This document shows positions 37,058-48,200 of a stretch of DNA of 64,000 nucleotides, one piece after another; position 1 is the stretch's first letter, and each line of letters opens with the position of its first letter. The stretch is from positions 38,274-102,273 of the forward strand of contig AYTS01000107.1 in the NCBI GenBank assembly GCA_002009475.1, in the 5' to 3' direction. A program made the translations under genes and the position numbers. The DNA is from Candidatus Brocadia carolinensis (GTDB taxonomy: Bacteria; Planctomycetota; Brocadiia; Brocadiales; Brocadiaceae). The notes beneath the pieces were generated by a model. It searched no databases and was not told the DNA's origin. It saw nothing but the letters and a program-made list of their open reading frames with translations.

Positions 37058-38871
37058 ATGCATACTGAGTTTGATGTGATCGTGGTCGGTGCCGGCCATG
37101 CAGGCTGCGAAGCGGCCCTCGCATCTGCACGCATGGGGATGAGCACCGCATTGCTCTCCATAAATCTGGACACGGTCGCTCAAATGTCATGCAACCCTGC
37201 CATCGGTGGCCTTGCAAAAGGGCAATTGGTTCGTGAAATCGATGCCCTCGGCGGTGAAATGGCTAAGGTAACGGATGAAACCGGCATTCAGTTCCGTATG
37301 CTCAACACCAAAAAAGGACCGGCCGTCCATTCACCACGCGCCCAGGCCGATAAAAAAGCCTATCAGGTATCCATGAAAAAAAGAGTGGAAAGCCAGGATA
37401 ATCTTTTTTTAAGGCAGGAAATTGCCGACGATCTCCTCCTCGACAAAAAAAAAGTAGTAGGGATTGTTGGCCAGAGCGGCTTACAATACCAGGCAAAGGC
37501 CGTTATTCTTACTACCGGCACGTTCTTAAAAGGTCTTATCCATATCGGTGGGTTTATAACATCTGGCGGTCGGATTGGTGAGCTTTCTTCTGAAAAATTG
37601 TCCGACTGCCTACGAAGGATCGGATTTGAGGTGGGTCGCCTCAAGACCGGCACCCCTCCCCGTGTCAATGGTCGTACCATCGATTATACGATACTTATGC
37701 CTCAGTACGGAGACGGAGTCCCGCAACCTTTCTCCTTTTCAACGGAAAAGATAGACCGCTCTCAGGTTCCTTGTTATATTACGTACACAAATCCCAATAC
37801 CCACAAGATTATTAACGCCAACTTATCCCGTGCACCGCTCTATACCGGGCAAATTAAGTCTGTGGGACCCCGCTACTGTCCGTCCCTGGAAGATAAAATT
37901 GTCCGCTTCGCAGGAAAGGATCAACACCAGGTGTTTCTCGAACCGGAAGGGTTAAGTACCCTCGAAGTTTATTGCAACGGGATTTCTACCAGTATGCCTC
38001 ACGATATTCAGGAGGCCATAGTCCATTCTATTGCCGGCCTGGAATTAGCAGAGATTGTGCGGTACGCTACGCCATTGAATACGATTTTGTACCCCCCACT
38101 CAGCTTCAACTATCACTAGAAACCAAATTGGTGGAAAATCTTTTTCATGCAGGGCAAATCAATGGAACCTCTGGTTACGAAGAAGCCGCTGCCCAGGGAA
38201 TCATGGCAGGCATTAATGCAGCACTAAAAATACAAGGGAAGGAACCTTTTGTTTTAGATAGATCTGAGGCATACATCGGTGTGCTGATTGATGATCTGGT
38301 TACCAAAGGCACGCAAGAGCCTTATCGGATGTTTACCTCCCGTGCAGAATACAGACTTCTCCTGAGACATGACAATGCCGACAGAAGGCTGATGAAATAC
38401 GGATACCGTTACGGACTCATTTCAGAGCAACCGTGGCGTAAACTGCAGGAAAAAGAAGACTCCATTACAGGGACTTTAGCCTATCTGGATAAAAAAATGG
38501 TTGGCCCTGATACCCTGGCGAAAATATTGAGTCGTCCGGACAGCACGTTTGATCACCTCCTTGCCATCGATGCCGAACTTAGTCAGAGACATCTGTCAAA
38601 AGAGGGCAAAGATCAAGTCGAGATAGAGGTAAAATACAAGGGATATATAGAACGTCAGCACATCCAAATAGAGAAGTTCAAAAAGATGGAAGACTATAAA
38701 ATACCTTCCTGGGTTGATTACCAAAATATTTCTGAATTGAGAAAGGAGGCACGCCAAAAGCTCCTGCAAATCCGTCCGGCTTCTCTGGCGCAGGCATCAC
38801 GTATTTCAGGCGTTTCTCCTGCCGATATTTCCATTCTTATGATCCATCTTGCAGGAAAAGGGAAAAGATAA
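37058..38871 (+). CDS. mnmG: tRNA uridine-5-carboxymethylaminomethyl modification enzyme MnmG (frameshifted)
   Basis: FAD-dependent enzyme that with MnmE modifies U34 of certain tRNAs. Begins with the dinucleotide-binding [21 protein letters not shown] and has [24 protein letters not shown] and [13 protein letters not shown]. The frame breaks near 38062-38066, where VRYA should continue as [14 protein letters not shown], and resumes through [14 protein letters not shown] and [16 protein letters not shown] to 38871. Corrected length about 604 residues, normal. Together with rny upstream. Confidence 0.93.
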
Positions 38872-39199
38872 CTGCCAATGAAGACAAATTACGGGCGCAT
38901 CTCATGTCTTTAACATCCTTCCTACAACAGGTCGCGGGAGACATAATGGTGTTGCTTCGCAAGACTGATTTTTCTGTTTTTATGCAGCAACATTAAATCT
39001 CCTGATGATTTTATTAATAAAAACCCGGAAAGGTGCTGTCAAAAGTCGTATTTTGGGCATAGTGCTCCCCCCCGGTTTAGCAATCACACTTACCATGGTG
39101 AAATCTTTTCTGAACCCCAACAGAGCATGAGATACGCTTTGCGAATGTTTTGAAAAGCAAGTTGAAAGATTTCTTTATAGGGATACGCACTGGACAGAC

Positions 39200-39520
39200 A
39201 AACGGCTACCTCCTTGTTTCCTTCACACCAACGCATAATTTCTTCCCGCGCAAACCCAGCATCTCCCTGCACCACAATTTTTACCTCCGGCCACTGTTTC
39301 TGAATCCGCTCTATCTCCTCTTTTGCCCCTTCGTTTGCGTCCACCCCTGATGTCCTTAATTTCGCACACGACAAAGAGTCACCACAGAATATAAGGGTGA
39401 ATAACAGTACCCCTCATAATACCCGTGAGAAAATCGGACTTCCTGGCCCCTGTGTATCGGATCATCCGGTGCATCCAAGTCCAAAACCATTCGCTCCGGT
39501 CTCCTTGCGTTTGCTATAAT
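39200..39520 (-). pseudogene. IS1380-family transposase fragment
   Basis: In the minus strand one reads VLDLDAPDDPIHRGQE, then SHGYYEGYCYSPLY and, in a shifted frame, GVDANEGAKEEIERIQKQWP and VQGDAGFAREEIMRWCE. This is the core of IS1380 DDE transposases, where the second Asp is in GDAGFAR. The ends, the first part and the C-terminus are gone and frame breaks are present, so it is dead. It lies between mnmG and the ExbD gene. Confidence 0.75.
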
Positions 39521-39585
39521 CATGAAGGAGGTACACCAGGACTCGTTTTGGGCATGGGAATTATCAGAGAATTCACCGGGAGCTA

Positions 39586-40008
39586 TTATTTGCGATCGGG
39601 TTGTTTTTCAGGTTCAAGAATGGTAGGGGCAACAATCCGCCTTAGGCCAGCCCCCTTCGCTGCATCCATGACGTCAACAACGACGCCATAAGACACATTC
39701 TTGTCTGCCCGTAAAACCAGGGTCTTGTCATCCTGCCGGAAAAAGGCATCTTTCAGGAGCGAGACGAGGTCCTTTCTTTCAACCGGTTTGTTTTGATAAT
39801 ACAGCTTTCCGTCCTGGGAGATCGTTAAGGTACGCTCCTCAATTTTGCTGGAGGAGGCGTATTTAGTTGAGGGGAGTTCCAGCTTAATGTTTGGCTGTTC
39901 AATGAAACTGGAGGTAACCAGGAAAAACAAAAGGATCAGGAACAACATGTCAACCATAGGGGTGAGGTTGATGATTGACTTTGTAATACGTTTTTCACGG
40001 AATCGCAT
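39586..40008 (-). CDS. exbD: ExbD/TolR biopolymer transport protein
   Basis: 140 residues: short cytoplasmic N-terminus, one transmembrane helix with the functional Asp (LTPMVDMLFLILLFFLVTSSF, Asp about 19), and a periplasmic domain ending VVDVMDAAKGAGLRRIV. It forms the proton channel with ExbB, energising a TonB- or TolA-like protein. Third gene of tonB-exbB-exbD, 2 bases after exbB. Confidence 0.9.
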   Translation of the reverse strand: MRFREKRITKSIINLTPMVDMLFLILLFFLVTSSFIEQPNIKLELPSTKYASSSKIEERTLTISQDGKLYYQNKPVERKDLVSLLKDAFFRQDDKTLVLRADKNVSYGVVVDVMDAAKGAGLRRIVAPTILEPEKQPDRK

Positions 40009-40010
40009 AG

Positions 40011-40628
40011 TTATTTTATCTTAGAATCCTGAGCAGGATAAAGTTTATTGAGGATAATCATGGAGTATTCTTCCATTGCAAGGACGAAGGTATCCACCTT
40101 TTTGTCGAAATAACTATAAGCAACCAGGGACGGAATTGCAATAAAAAGCCCAAATACGGTTGTCCGGATCGCTTGTGCCAACCCTGCGGAAAATGCCTTT
40201 GCCTGTCCCAGTCCCAGCTCGGAAATGATTCCAAAGATATCCTCTAATCCCAGTACCGTTCCGAGTAATCCCAATAAAGGCGCTACGGCGGTGATGACTT
40301 CTAATACCAGGAGCCTTTTTTCGAGCGACTTGGTCTCCTGCCGTCCTGCGGCCTGGATATCAATGAATTTTTCTTCCCGAGTGAGATGGTTGTTGGTGAG
40401 TATTCGTCGCAACAGATTGGAAAAAGGGCCGGAAATCACCTCGCACTTCGAGATTGCGAAGGGGATGTCGTTCTGACTGCGAATTGCCTCTATGGTCTGG
40501 ATGATTTCTGGTTTTAAGATCTTATTCCTGCGCAGATTTATTGCCCTTTCAATGATCACCGCAAGGGCTAAAACGGAACAAATTAAGAGTGGTATCATGA
40601 TAGGACCACCGCCAATGAGCCATTCCAA
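40011..40628 (-). CDS. exbB: ExbB/TolQ/MotA proton channel protein
   Basis: 205 residues with three transmembrane helices (about 8-25, 105-130, 150-175). The MotA/TolQ/ExbB region contains APLLGLLGTVLGLEDIF and TTVFGLFIAIPSLVAYSYF. It is the multimeric partner of ExbD. Located 14 bases after the TonB-like gene. Confidence 0.9.
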   Translation of the reverse strand: MEWLIGGGPIMIPLLICSVLALAVIIERAINLRRNKILKPEIIQTIEAIRSQNDIPFAISKCEVISGPFSNLLRRILTNNHLTREEKFIDIQAAGRQETKSLEKRLLVLEVITAVAPLLGLLGTVLGLEDIFGIISELGLGQAKAFSAGLAQAIRTTVFGLFIAIPSLVAYSYFDKKVDTFVLAMEEYSMIILNKLYPAQDSKIK

Positions 40629-40642
40629 AGTATTATTTCCTC

Positions 40643-42133
40643 CTAGAAAAAATAGAAATTAAACCGCACATCAATTGATGGTTCCGTGATTTTAGATGGA
40701 AAAGGATTCAGTGGCGCTGCATTTTTAATCGAGGATACGAGCCTGGACGCCAGATTAAAATTTCCCGCATCATCCACAATCTTCACTTCACCAATAGAGC
40801 CATCTGGTAACACTTTAAATTCCACAATAACCGGCTTGTCTTCCTTTGTTTCTAATTTCATTTCCGCACGGGTTCCGTACCCAAGAAACCAATAGAGGGA
40901 TATCCTGTCCCTGATATGCTTAAAATAATCGGCATACTCATGCTTTTTGACGTTAAAAGACGGCGCACCGGGAATTGCCGCATTTGATATCGTATCTTCA
41001 AAAAGCACCGGATCATTGCTCCCCCCTTCAGTCTTCGCATTTACATTAAAGGAGACCTTGGGTTTTTTCAATTCTCCGGGGCTTTCCTGCACATTCAGGC
41101 CTCTTTCCAATATGCGTTGTGGTTCAATACCTGGCGGTTCAGATTGAGAGACCGGAGGTGTTTTTGGCGGAGGAATTGCGGGGTTCTTCGTTTCTTTTAT
41201 TTCATCCGGTTCTTTTATCTTTACGTCGGTCTTTTTCTCTGGTTCTTTTTCCTCTGGTAAAGACGATAACGGCTCTTCTTTTATTTCGGCGTTCTTGTTT
41301 ATTTCAGTCTGTTTGTCCGCAAAGAATACCCCTTCACTCTTTGGCAAGGGTTCTGCTTCTTCCTGTTCAATGCTCCGTCCTATCGTAAGCCGTTCTCTTT
41401 TTGGGACAGGCATAATATCTTCTTTCTGCACCGATTCATCTGGTTTCGTGGTCGTTAACTCTGCCGTATTTTCCTTTCTTTCTCCAGAGGGCGACGGAGG
41501 CGGTATCATTTGAGGGGGTTCCGCAGCCGGTACTTGCCGCTCCAGCCCCTTAGGCAGATTGGCATACCGGGGCGGAGTATGCACCTCCCGGATAGTATCC
41601 TCAGGAATAACCGCCTGTGCCACGACCTCTTGTCCCGGCGGTTGTTGCCGGATATCATGAGGCACACCGGCTTTTCCCTTGCCCAGGAATGGCGCCCTGG
41701 AAACACCTTCTGAATGAGGCTCGTTGTTAACCGGCTGTTTGTCATCAGGAAAATTATCCTTTGCCACGGCACCTTTTGCACCGATTTTATCTGTATCAAC
41801 GTCTGTCAGCTCGTCTTCCGCGTTTTCGGAGGTATCGGTAAACATCTTATACTTCTTTTTTTCAACAGGCTCCTCTTTCTTTACCTTGATTTTTTCTTTT
41901 TCAGAGACGAGATCCGCAAGATTTTCCTCCTGAGCATCCGGATTTTCAAGGTCTAAGGTAACAGCATATTCACTTGGCTCACGAATAAAACTGTCCCGAA
42001 GTGCTCTTAAACTGAGGAGTTGGTTTGCCTGAGGAGACAAGAAGATGATGATGGCATGGATAGCGAGAGACGCAACAATAAGAATAAGAAACAGGTTTTT
42101 GCTAAAAAATTCTGTACGGGATTTGACAACCAT
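40643..42133 (-). CDS. TonB/TolA-like energy transducer
   Basis: 496 residues. One N-terminal membrane anchor (LFLILIVASLAIHAIIIFL, about 14-32), a long Pro/Glu/Lys-rich periplasmic spacer (about 50-395) and a C-terminal TonB-type domain (about 410-496; YADYFKHIRDRISLYWFLGYG, VEFKVLPDGSIGEVKIVDD). It links the ExbB/ExbD motor to the outer membrane. The spacer is unusually long (TonB is about 240 residues), so it may span a thick periplasm or act like TolA. No TonB-dependent receptor is in the window. Confidence 0.82.
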   Translation of the reverse strand: MVVKSRTEFFSKNLFLILIVASLAIHAIIIFLSPQANQLLSLRALRDSFIREPSEYAVTLDLENPDAQEENLADLVSEKEKIKVKKEEPVEKKKYKMFTDTSENAEDELTDVDTDKIGAKGAVAKDNFPDDKQPVNNEPHSEGVSRAPFLGKGKAGVPHDIRQQPPGQEVVAQAVIPEDTIREVHTPPRYANLPKGLERQVPAAEPPQMIPPPSPSGERKENTAELTTTKPDESVQKEDIMPVPKRERLTIGRSIEQEEAEPLPKSEGVFFADKQTEINKNAEIKEEPLSSLPEEKEPEKKTDVKIKEPDEIKETKNPAIPPPKTPPVSQSEPPGIEPQRILERGLNVQESPGELKKPKVSFNVNAKTEGGSNDPVLFEDTISNAAIPGAPSFNVKKHEYADYFKHIRDRISLYWFLGYGTRAEMKLETKEDKPVIVEFKVLPDGSIGEVKIVDDAGNFNLASRLVSSIKNAAPLNPFPSKITEPSIDVRFNFYFF

Positions 42134-42271
42134 AATTTAATGCTACGTGTTGGTAAGGTGTGTGTTAAATTCATGCAAACGATACTATCGTATCAGATGA
42201 TTAAAAGTATTGGTAATTCTCAGGTGCCTGAAAAAGTGTACTGCATGCGCATTTTGTTGTCAATGAGATTC

Positions 42272-42787
42272 TCACGTTGAACCCTGTCCCTTAAGCCTTA
42301 ATACGATAAAATCAACGATGGAAGATATGTCCCCGTCGATAGGGAAGAAGGGGATCATAATTCCGGGTGTTTTGTCGCCCACAACGGCGATTAATTTTTG
42401 GTCGTCCTTACATACCAGTTCAGCGCTGATTTCCGAGCGCGAGACCTCAATTTTTGGTATCGCGAGGGTTTTGTAACCCTCAGCGAGAACAATATCCATG
42501 TCTGTCAAGTAGGTGTTCACTATTTCTGGGAGGGGGAGTTCCTGATACGTCTTGCGGATGACACCCGTCATGGTTTGCGAAGACACAACAACTGCATCTG
42601 CACCGGCCCTGGTGTGCAACCAACTGTCCTTTCCTTCCTTATCGATTTCAAAACTATGGTGACTGTGTTTGATAGTCGCAACCCGGTAACCCCGTGATTT
42701 CAATTCCTGAACAAGTTTTACCATAAGGGTAGTCTTGCCGCTATTGGATTTGCCAACGATGGATATGACTGGTATTTTTAGTTGCAC
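42272..42787 (-). CDS. mobB: Molybdopterin-guanine dinucleotide biosynthesis protein B
   Basis: 171 residues. P-loop SIVGKSNSGKTTLM near residues 9-22, IKHSHHSFEID and the RAGADAVVVSS segment are those of MobB, a GTP-binding helper of MobA in making the guanine dinucleotide form of molybdopterin. Its product is required by NarG-type enzymes such as the one at 58.5-61.2 kb. No mobA in the window. Monocistronic. Confidence 0.9.
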   Translation of the reverse strand: MQLKIPVISIVGKSNSGKTTLMVKLVQELKSRGYRVATIKHSHHSFEIDKEGKDSWLHTRAGADAVVVSSQTMTGVIRKTYQELPLPEIVNTYLTDMDIVLAEGYKTLAIPKIEVSRSEISAELVCKDDQKLIAVVGDKTPGIMIPFFPIDGDISSIVDFIVLRLKGQGST

Positions 42788-42982
42788 GATATAAATTATA
42801 AAAGATATCTTTCAAAAAATGAAAAAGATTTTTACCGTTGTTCGGGAAAGGGGACGCTCGTTATTTAACCTTGACAAATTCAGTAATGGTAAATTACAAT
42901 TTTAGATTAATTTGAGTATGTCATCACAGTTCAATTTCTTCCTATCGGAAGGTTTGCTACAGATAGTAAACGCTTAAAGAAG

Positions 42983-43086
42983 GTTGTCATTGCGAGGGCG
43001 CTGGCCCGAAGCAATCTCTGCTGTGACTGTCATTCCGAGCAAGGCGAGGAATCTCATGGGTTTGCTTCACCAGGGCTCACAATGAC
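42983..43086 (+). repeat. REP-like intergenic repeat, left copy
   Basis: Contains TTGTCATTGCGAGGGCG, CCCGAAGCAATCTCTG and ATCTCATGGGTTTGCTTCAC. An inverted, strongly similar copy of about 100 bases lies at 45057-45159. The two enclose the ferredoxin and Mrp genes. Confidence 0.7.
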
Positions 43087-43177
43087 CAGTACAGTCAACC
43101 TATTAATACGTTTGTAATGAGTACCTCTGAAGGATGAGCCTGCAAGTAGCTTGTTTGCACGAAGAAGGGTATTTTTT

Positions 43178-43765
43178 ATGGACAATACGGATAAAATACT
43201 GGGCCGAAGGCAACTTTTCAAAGATTTGTTTGTCTTCATGGGAGATAAAGTTGCAGATTATGCCAGCAAAAAGATTGATCGTGTTATGCCGAAGGGCGAC
43301 TACTTGCGTCCTCCAGGCGCTATTGAAGAGACGGAATTTCTTTCCCTGTGTACCCGCTGTGACGAATGTATCAAGGTGTGCCCAGCAAAGGCTATCAAGA
43401 GATACCAGGGACTGACGGATGTGGCCGTAGGTACACCCGTTATTATGCCAAGAGAAAATCCCTGCGTCCTATGTAACGGTTTATTGTGTATTGGCGCCTG
43501 CAAGGACGGCGCTTTGAAACCTGTCGCCCATGTGGATAAAGTCAACATGGGCATTGCCAGGATAAATGAATCCCGATGTCTGGCATGGGGCGGACAAGAT
43601 TGCCAACTCTGTTATATAAAGTGTCCTTTACGGGGAGATGCCATTTTTCATGAGGACGGCAAACCGGTGATTAATGAAGAAAAATGTGTTGGCTGCGGAG
43701 TTTGTGAATACGCCTGCCATACGATAAATAACACCTGTGCGATTAAGGTTGTAGCGAAAAGGTAA
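43178..43765 (+). CDS. NapG/MauM-like ferredoxin with four cluster motifs
   Basis: The ATG at 43178 follows AAGGG and gives 195 residues, starting MDNTDKILGRRQLFKDL. Four Cys groups: CTRCDECIKVCP, CVLCNGLLCIGAC, CQLCYIKCP and CVGCGVCEYACH. This equals the NapG/MauM 4x[4Fe-4S] ferredoxin type that passes electrons from the quinone pool to nitrate reductase or related enzymes. A GRRQLFKDL pattern follows the start, but there is no hydrophobic signal region after it. It stands 37 bases before the Mrp gene. Confidence 0.8.
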   Translation: MDNTDKILGRRQLFKDLFVFMGDKVADYASKKIDRVMPKGDYLRPPGAIEETEFLSLCTRCDECIKVCPAKAIKRYQGLTDVAVGTPVIMPRENPCVLCNGLLCIGACKDGALKPVAHVDKVNMGIARINESRCLAWGGQDCQLCYIKCPLRGDAIFHEDGKPVINEEKCVGCGVCEYACHTINNTCAIKVVAKR

Positions 43766-43802
43766 TTTTAGTTTAATGACAAATAAATAGGGGTATGCGT
43801 AC

Positions 43803-44786
43803 ATGAAAGAGGATGTGGTGTCAGACTGCAAGATTCCGTTTACCTGCGAACTCTGCGAAAAGCAGTTGTCGTGTCAGTTGGATCAGATAGAGCACAACAA
43901 GTGGGCAATTGCTCAACGGATGAAAGATATTAAATATAAAATCGTGGTTATGAGCAACAAAGGGGGTGTGGGGAAGAGTACGGTTACAACGAATCTCGGC
44001 GTTGCCCTGGCACGGATGGGGCATAAGGTCGGTATCGCTGATGCAGATATCCACGGCCCAAATATCCCCATCATGTTAGGCGTGGAGGGAAAAAGGCTCA
44101 AAGGCAGCAGTGGCGGGGTACTTCCTTTAGAAGTATTACCCAATTTGAAGGTAGCATCACTTTCCTTTCTGATTGAAAACCCAGCGATGCCGGTAATCTG
44201 GAGAGATGCTGCAAAGTGGGATTTCCTTTGTGAATTGATGGGAAGTGTATGCTGGGGCGATTTGGATTATCTCCTGGTGGATTTACCTCCGGGAACCGGA
44301 AATGAGGCTATTTCTATCATTGAACTTCTTGGAAAAGTAGACGGTGCTGTAATCGTTACAACACCCCAGGACGTCGTCTTGCTTGATGTCAGGAAGGCTG
44401 TGATGTTTTCGCGGGACAGCAATGTACCTATTATTGGCATCGTTGAAAACATGAGTGGTTTGATATGTCCTCATTGTAACGCACAGATTGATGTATTTAA
44501 GACGGGCGGTGGGGAGAAGATTTGTGGGGAATTAAATGTTGATTTTCTTGGCAGGATACCTTTAGAACCAGGCATTACCGAAAAATGCGATGCCGGTGAG
44601 GCGTTTGTGTCTGCCTACCCCGATTCGGATGCGGCAAAAGCTTTTGATGAAATTGTTAAGAAATGCGAAGTTTTTGTCAGGACACGTAGAGATGAGCTTG
44701 ATAAGGTTACCGAGTATAGAGAGGTCCCTTTTTTAGGGAAGGTACCAGTAGATCCAAATTTTGTTGAAGAGAATCCGGTCACGTAA
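43803..44786 (+). CDS. Mrp/Nbp35-type iron-sulfur carrier ATPase
   Basis: 327 residues. The N-terminus has Cys9, Cys15, Cys18 and Cys24, so a C-x2-C-x5-C group as in Nbp35. The deviant Walker A is MSNKGGVGKSTVTTNLG, Walker-B-like YLLVDLPPGTGNEAI, and the cluster-binding CPHC lies in MSGLICPHC near 220. Such proteins hold and deliver Fe-S clusters. The tail (about 265-327) is longer than in plain ApbC. It is preceded by the ferredoxin gene and both lie between inverted repeats. Confidence 0.87.
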   Translation: MKEDVVSDCKIPFTCELCEKQLSCQLDQIEHNKWAIAQRMKDIKYKIVVMSNKGGVGKSTVTTNLGVALARMGHKVGIADADIHGPNIPIMLGVEGKRLKGSSGGVLPLEVLPNLKVASLSFLIENPAMPVIWRDAAKWDFLCELMGSVCWGDLDYLLVDLPPGTGNEAISIIELLGKVDGAVIVTTPQDVVLLDVRKAVMFSRDSNVPIIGIVENMSGLICPHCNAQIDVFKTGGGEKICGELNVDFLGRIPLEPGITEKCDAGEAFVSAYPDSDAAKAFDEIVKKCEVFVRTRRDELDKVTEYREVPFLGKVPVDPNFVEENPVT

Positions 44787-45056
44787 CACGATGAATGTCT
44801 AATTCTAAAGGCGAGCATGGTCTGTAACGTAACTCTTGAGATGCAGACATAAATCAAAGGTGACGCCAGGGTGTTTAACAACATCTTCTGTCAACGATTT
44901 TGATTATCACATTTTTGTCTGTCAATTTTCACACTTCAAATTCCTCTTTCCGTTCCTTCCATATGCTATTATATTGCAATACCGTGGGCATGAATTTATA
45001 GTAACCGTATGAAATAACCTGTTGTGTACTGACCATTGCGGGCAATAGCGAAGCCT

Positions 45057-45159
45057 AAGTTGCGAGCCATGGTGAAGCAAACCCATGAGATTCATCGCCT
45101 TGCCCGGAATTATGGTCACAACAGAGATTGCTTCGGGCTAACACCCTTGCAATGACAAC
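45057..45159 (-). repeat. REP-like intergenic repeat, right copy (inverted)
   Basis: Read on the minus strand: TTGTCATTGCAAGGGTG, CCCGAAGCAATCTCTG and ATCTCATGGGTTTGCTTCAC, as in the copy at 42983-43086 with few differences. Opposite orientation. Confidence 0.7.
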
Positions 45160-45200
45160 TTTCTTTGTGCATTCACTATTATTATCAGAGCAGAAGAACC

Positions 45201-48200
45201 ATGTTCCGTTCAATCAAGTACAAATTGATTTCTCTCTTTCTCATAGCCGTCCTCACGCCATTGCTGGTTATGAGGCTTATTGCCTATCCTTCTGCACAAA
45301 AGGCTATTCAGGAAACAACCATTAAAAATTTGCAACTGATCGGTTCCCGGAAGGTATCACAGGTAAATGCCTGGTTAGAGAGATTAAAAAAGCGATGCGG
45401 AGCACACCGCTCGCAACTCGTTTGTGGTAAGCGCTGTAGATTTCACAAGTATCGATGCTGAAACGATCGCTCGGTTTCTTTCCCATATACCGTGCGGTAC
45501 AGGATTTCATACATTCATAATCAGTGACATGTCCGGTGATGTCAGGTTGTCCTCTGATACGAAATTGATAGGGATAAACATCGCTGGTGTTGATGGTTTT
45601 CATTATGCTACCGAGGGTAAGACGTATGTCTCTGATATCGAATCAACGGTCTTTTATGATTCTGATGAATATGAGAATACCGCTGGCAGATTATCGGTTC
45701 CGCATCTTTCGGTGCCGGTCAAAAACGAAGGTGGATCTGTGGTGGGAGTCATGATGTTTCAAATCGATGTCTCCGTTCTTAACTCGGTAATGCAGGAAAG
45801 ACGATACGGGGACAGTTATGATGCATACATCATTAATCAGCATGGCAGGATGATTACCGAAACCAATTCTGCTGACCGACTTAACCACACCGGTCATCCC
45901 AGAAGGAAAACAAACACGGAGTTGACGGTTGTTGAGCCACAAACCAGGCAATCTACCCGGAGTGTAGTCGCTTGTTTAAACGGAGAAAATGGACTTGATG
46001 TGAGTGGCTATATGAACTACACAGGGGGAAAAGTCGTGGGGGTTTGGTACTGGATTCCTGAACTGAAATGGGGTGTTATCGCAGAAATTAACGCTGATGA
46101 GGTACTTTTGGCTATGAATAAAGTGAAGGGTTCTATCTTCGAGGTTCTTTCCTATTTGACCATTACCGGCGTGATACTGGCCCTTGCCGGAATTGCATTT
46201 GCCTTAATAATTGGACAAAAGATTGCCCATCCTATCCTGGAATTAACAGCAGCAACGCGAAAGATGTCCGCAGGAGATTTGTCGCAAAGAGTAAAGATGC
46301 ATACCCGGGACGAGATTCGGGAATTGGCAGACGCATTCAATGTTATGGCAGAATCAGTGCAGGAGAAGACAAACACCCTGCAGGAAACATCAAATTTCTT
46401 AAAGAGTATTTTAGTTGGTTCTACCGAACATTCAATCATAGCGGCCGATCTTGGCGGGAACATCCTGGCCTTCAATGAAGGTGCGAAAAGGATGTTTGGG
46501 TATGAAGCGGAACACCTGATTTCAAAATCAGGCATCGAAATTTTGTTTACGAAGGCAGATGTTGCATCCGGTCAAGTGCACACAATGCTGGAAACAACAC
46601 GGGTCGCTGGCCGATATAAAGAAGAAATGCAATTGGTGCGCAAGAACGGTGAGGTCTTTACCGGTTATGGCACCGTTACTACGCGACAAACAACCCGCGG
46701 AGAACCGAACGGCTTCGTGATGATTATAAGGGACATAACTGAACAGAAATTACTGGAGCAAGAACTCCAGAGTTACATGATGCAGCTGGAAAAAATTGCG
46801 GAAGAGAGAACGCAAAAATTAAGGGTATCAGAAGAGAAATACCGGCGACTCTTTGAGACGAGCAAGGATGTCGTTTTCTTCTGTGATACAGAATGCCAGT
46901 TTATCGATATTAATCAAGCCGGGGTGGATTTATTTGGATATGACTCGAAAAATGAGATCTTGAAATTGAACCTGGTACAGCACTTGTTCTTTAGCCCCGG
47001 TGAAGGCAAGGCGATTAAGGAGATGGTGAGCAGAAATGGTTTTATCAAAGACTATGAGGTGGAATTAAAAAAGAAAGAGGGCACCAGGGTACCCTGTCTC
47101 ATGACGACTAATCTGCGGCGGGATGAACGGAATAATATTGTTGGATATGAAGGGATTATTCTTGATCTGACCGAGCGCAAGAAGATAGAAAGAGAGAAAG
47201 ATATTATGAATAATATCAATAAAATCCTGGCCTCAAATCTGGATATCCGTGAAGTATACAAATCTTTCGGTGAGGAACTGAATAAGGTTATCGATTTTGA
47301 TCGTATGAGCATTACCCTTCTTGATGAAAAGAGGGACGAGTTTCTCATTTTTGCCGTTTCAAAAGATTACTATGATTCTAAATTAGAGGAAGGGATGCAT
47401 TATTCGAAATATGGGACACTGGCAGGAAAGGTTGTGGAAAATGGTGAGGTTCATGTGGTGACTGACACGTCTCAGGGACGTTTCTCCACAGACCCTATTC
47501 TCTTTAAAGAGGGGATCAAGTCTCGCTTGTCATTTCCCCTGATCTGTAAAGGTGAAATTATCGGAAGCCTCAATTTCGGGAGTAAAAATGTCAGGAACTA
47601 TTCTGAAAATCACGTTGAAATTATCCAGAAGATTGCTCCGCAACTGGCTATTGCAATTGACAACACCTGTCTTTTTGATAAAATTAAGGATTCAGAGGAA
47701 AAGTACCGAAACCTGGTTGAGGACATCGAAGATGTCATTTTCAGATTGGACCGGAAAGGAAGGTACCTCTTTCTGAATAGCGCATTGAAAAATGTAACGG
47801 GGTATGCCCCCCGGGAATTTTACGACAATCCTTCTATCGCTATGGAAATGATTCATAAGCACGATGGAGATTTCGTGAGTGAAACAACCCGCAAGGTACT
47901 GAGCGGTGAATTAAAAGTATCGAAAGATTTGGAATACCGAATCACCTGTAAAAACGGATCTGAGCTGTGGGTTTCCCAAAATACCTATCCGATCAAAGAT
48001 AAAAAGGGAACTATTATCGGCATTGAAGGGATCATGCGGGACATCACGAACAGTAAAAAAATTGAGGAACAGATAAAACGGTCTGAACGATTGGCTTCAA
48101 TTGGAGAGTTGGCAGCTTCGATTGCCCATGAAATCCGTAACCCTCTGGGCGCCATATCGAATTCCGTTGGAATGTTGAAAAGAGATTTATCCTTGCGGGG

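Noticed and set aside
38872..39585. Complete IS element
   Set aside because: Only the middle of an IS1380 transposase is present, with frame changes and no visible terminal inverted repeats.
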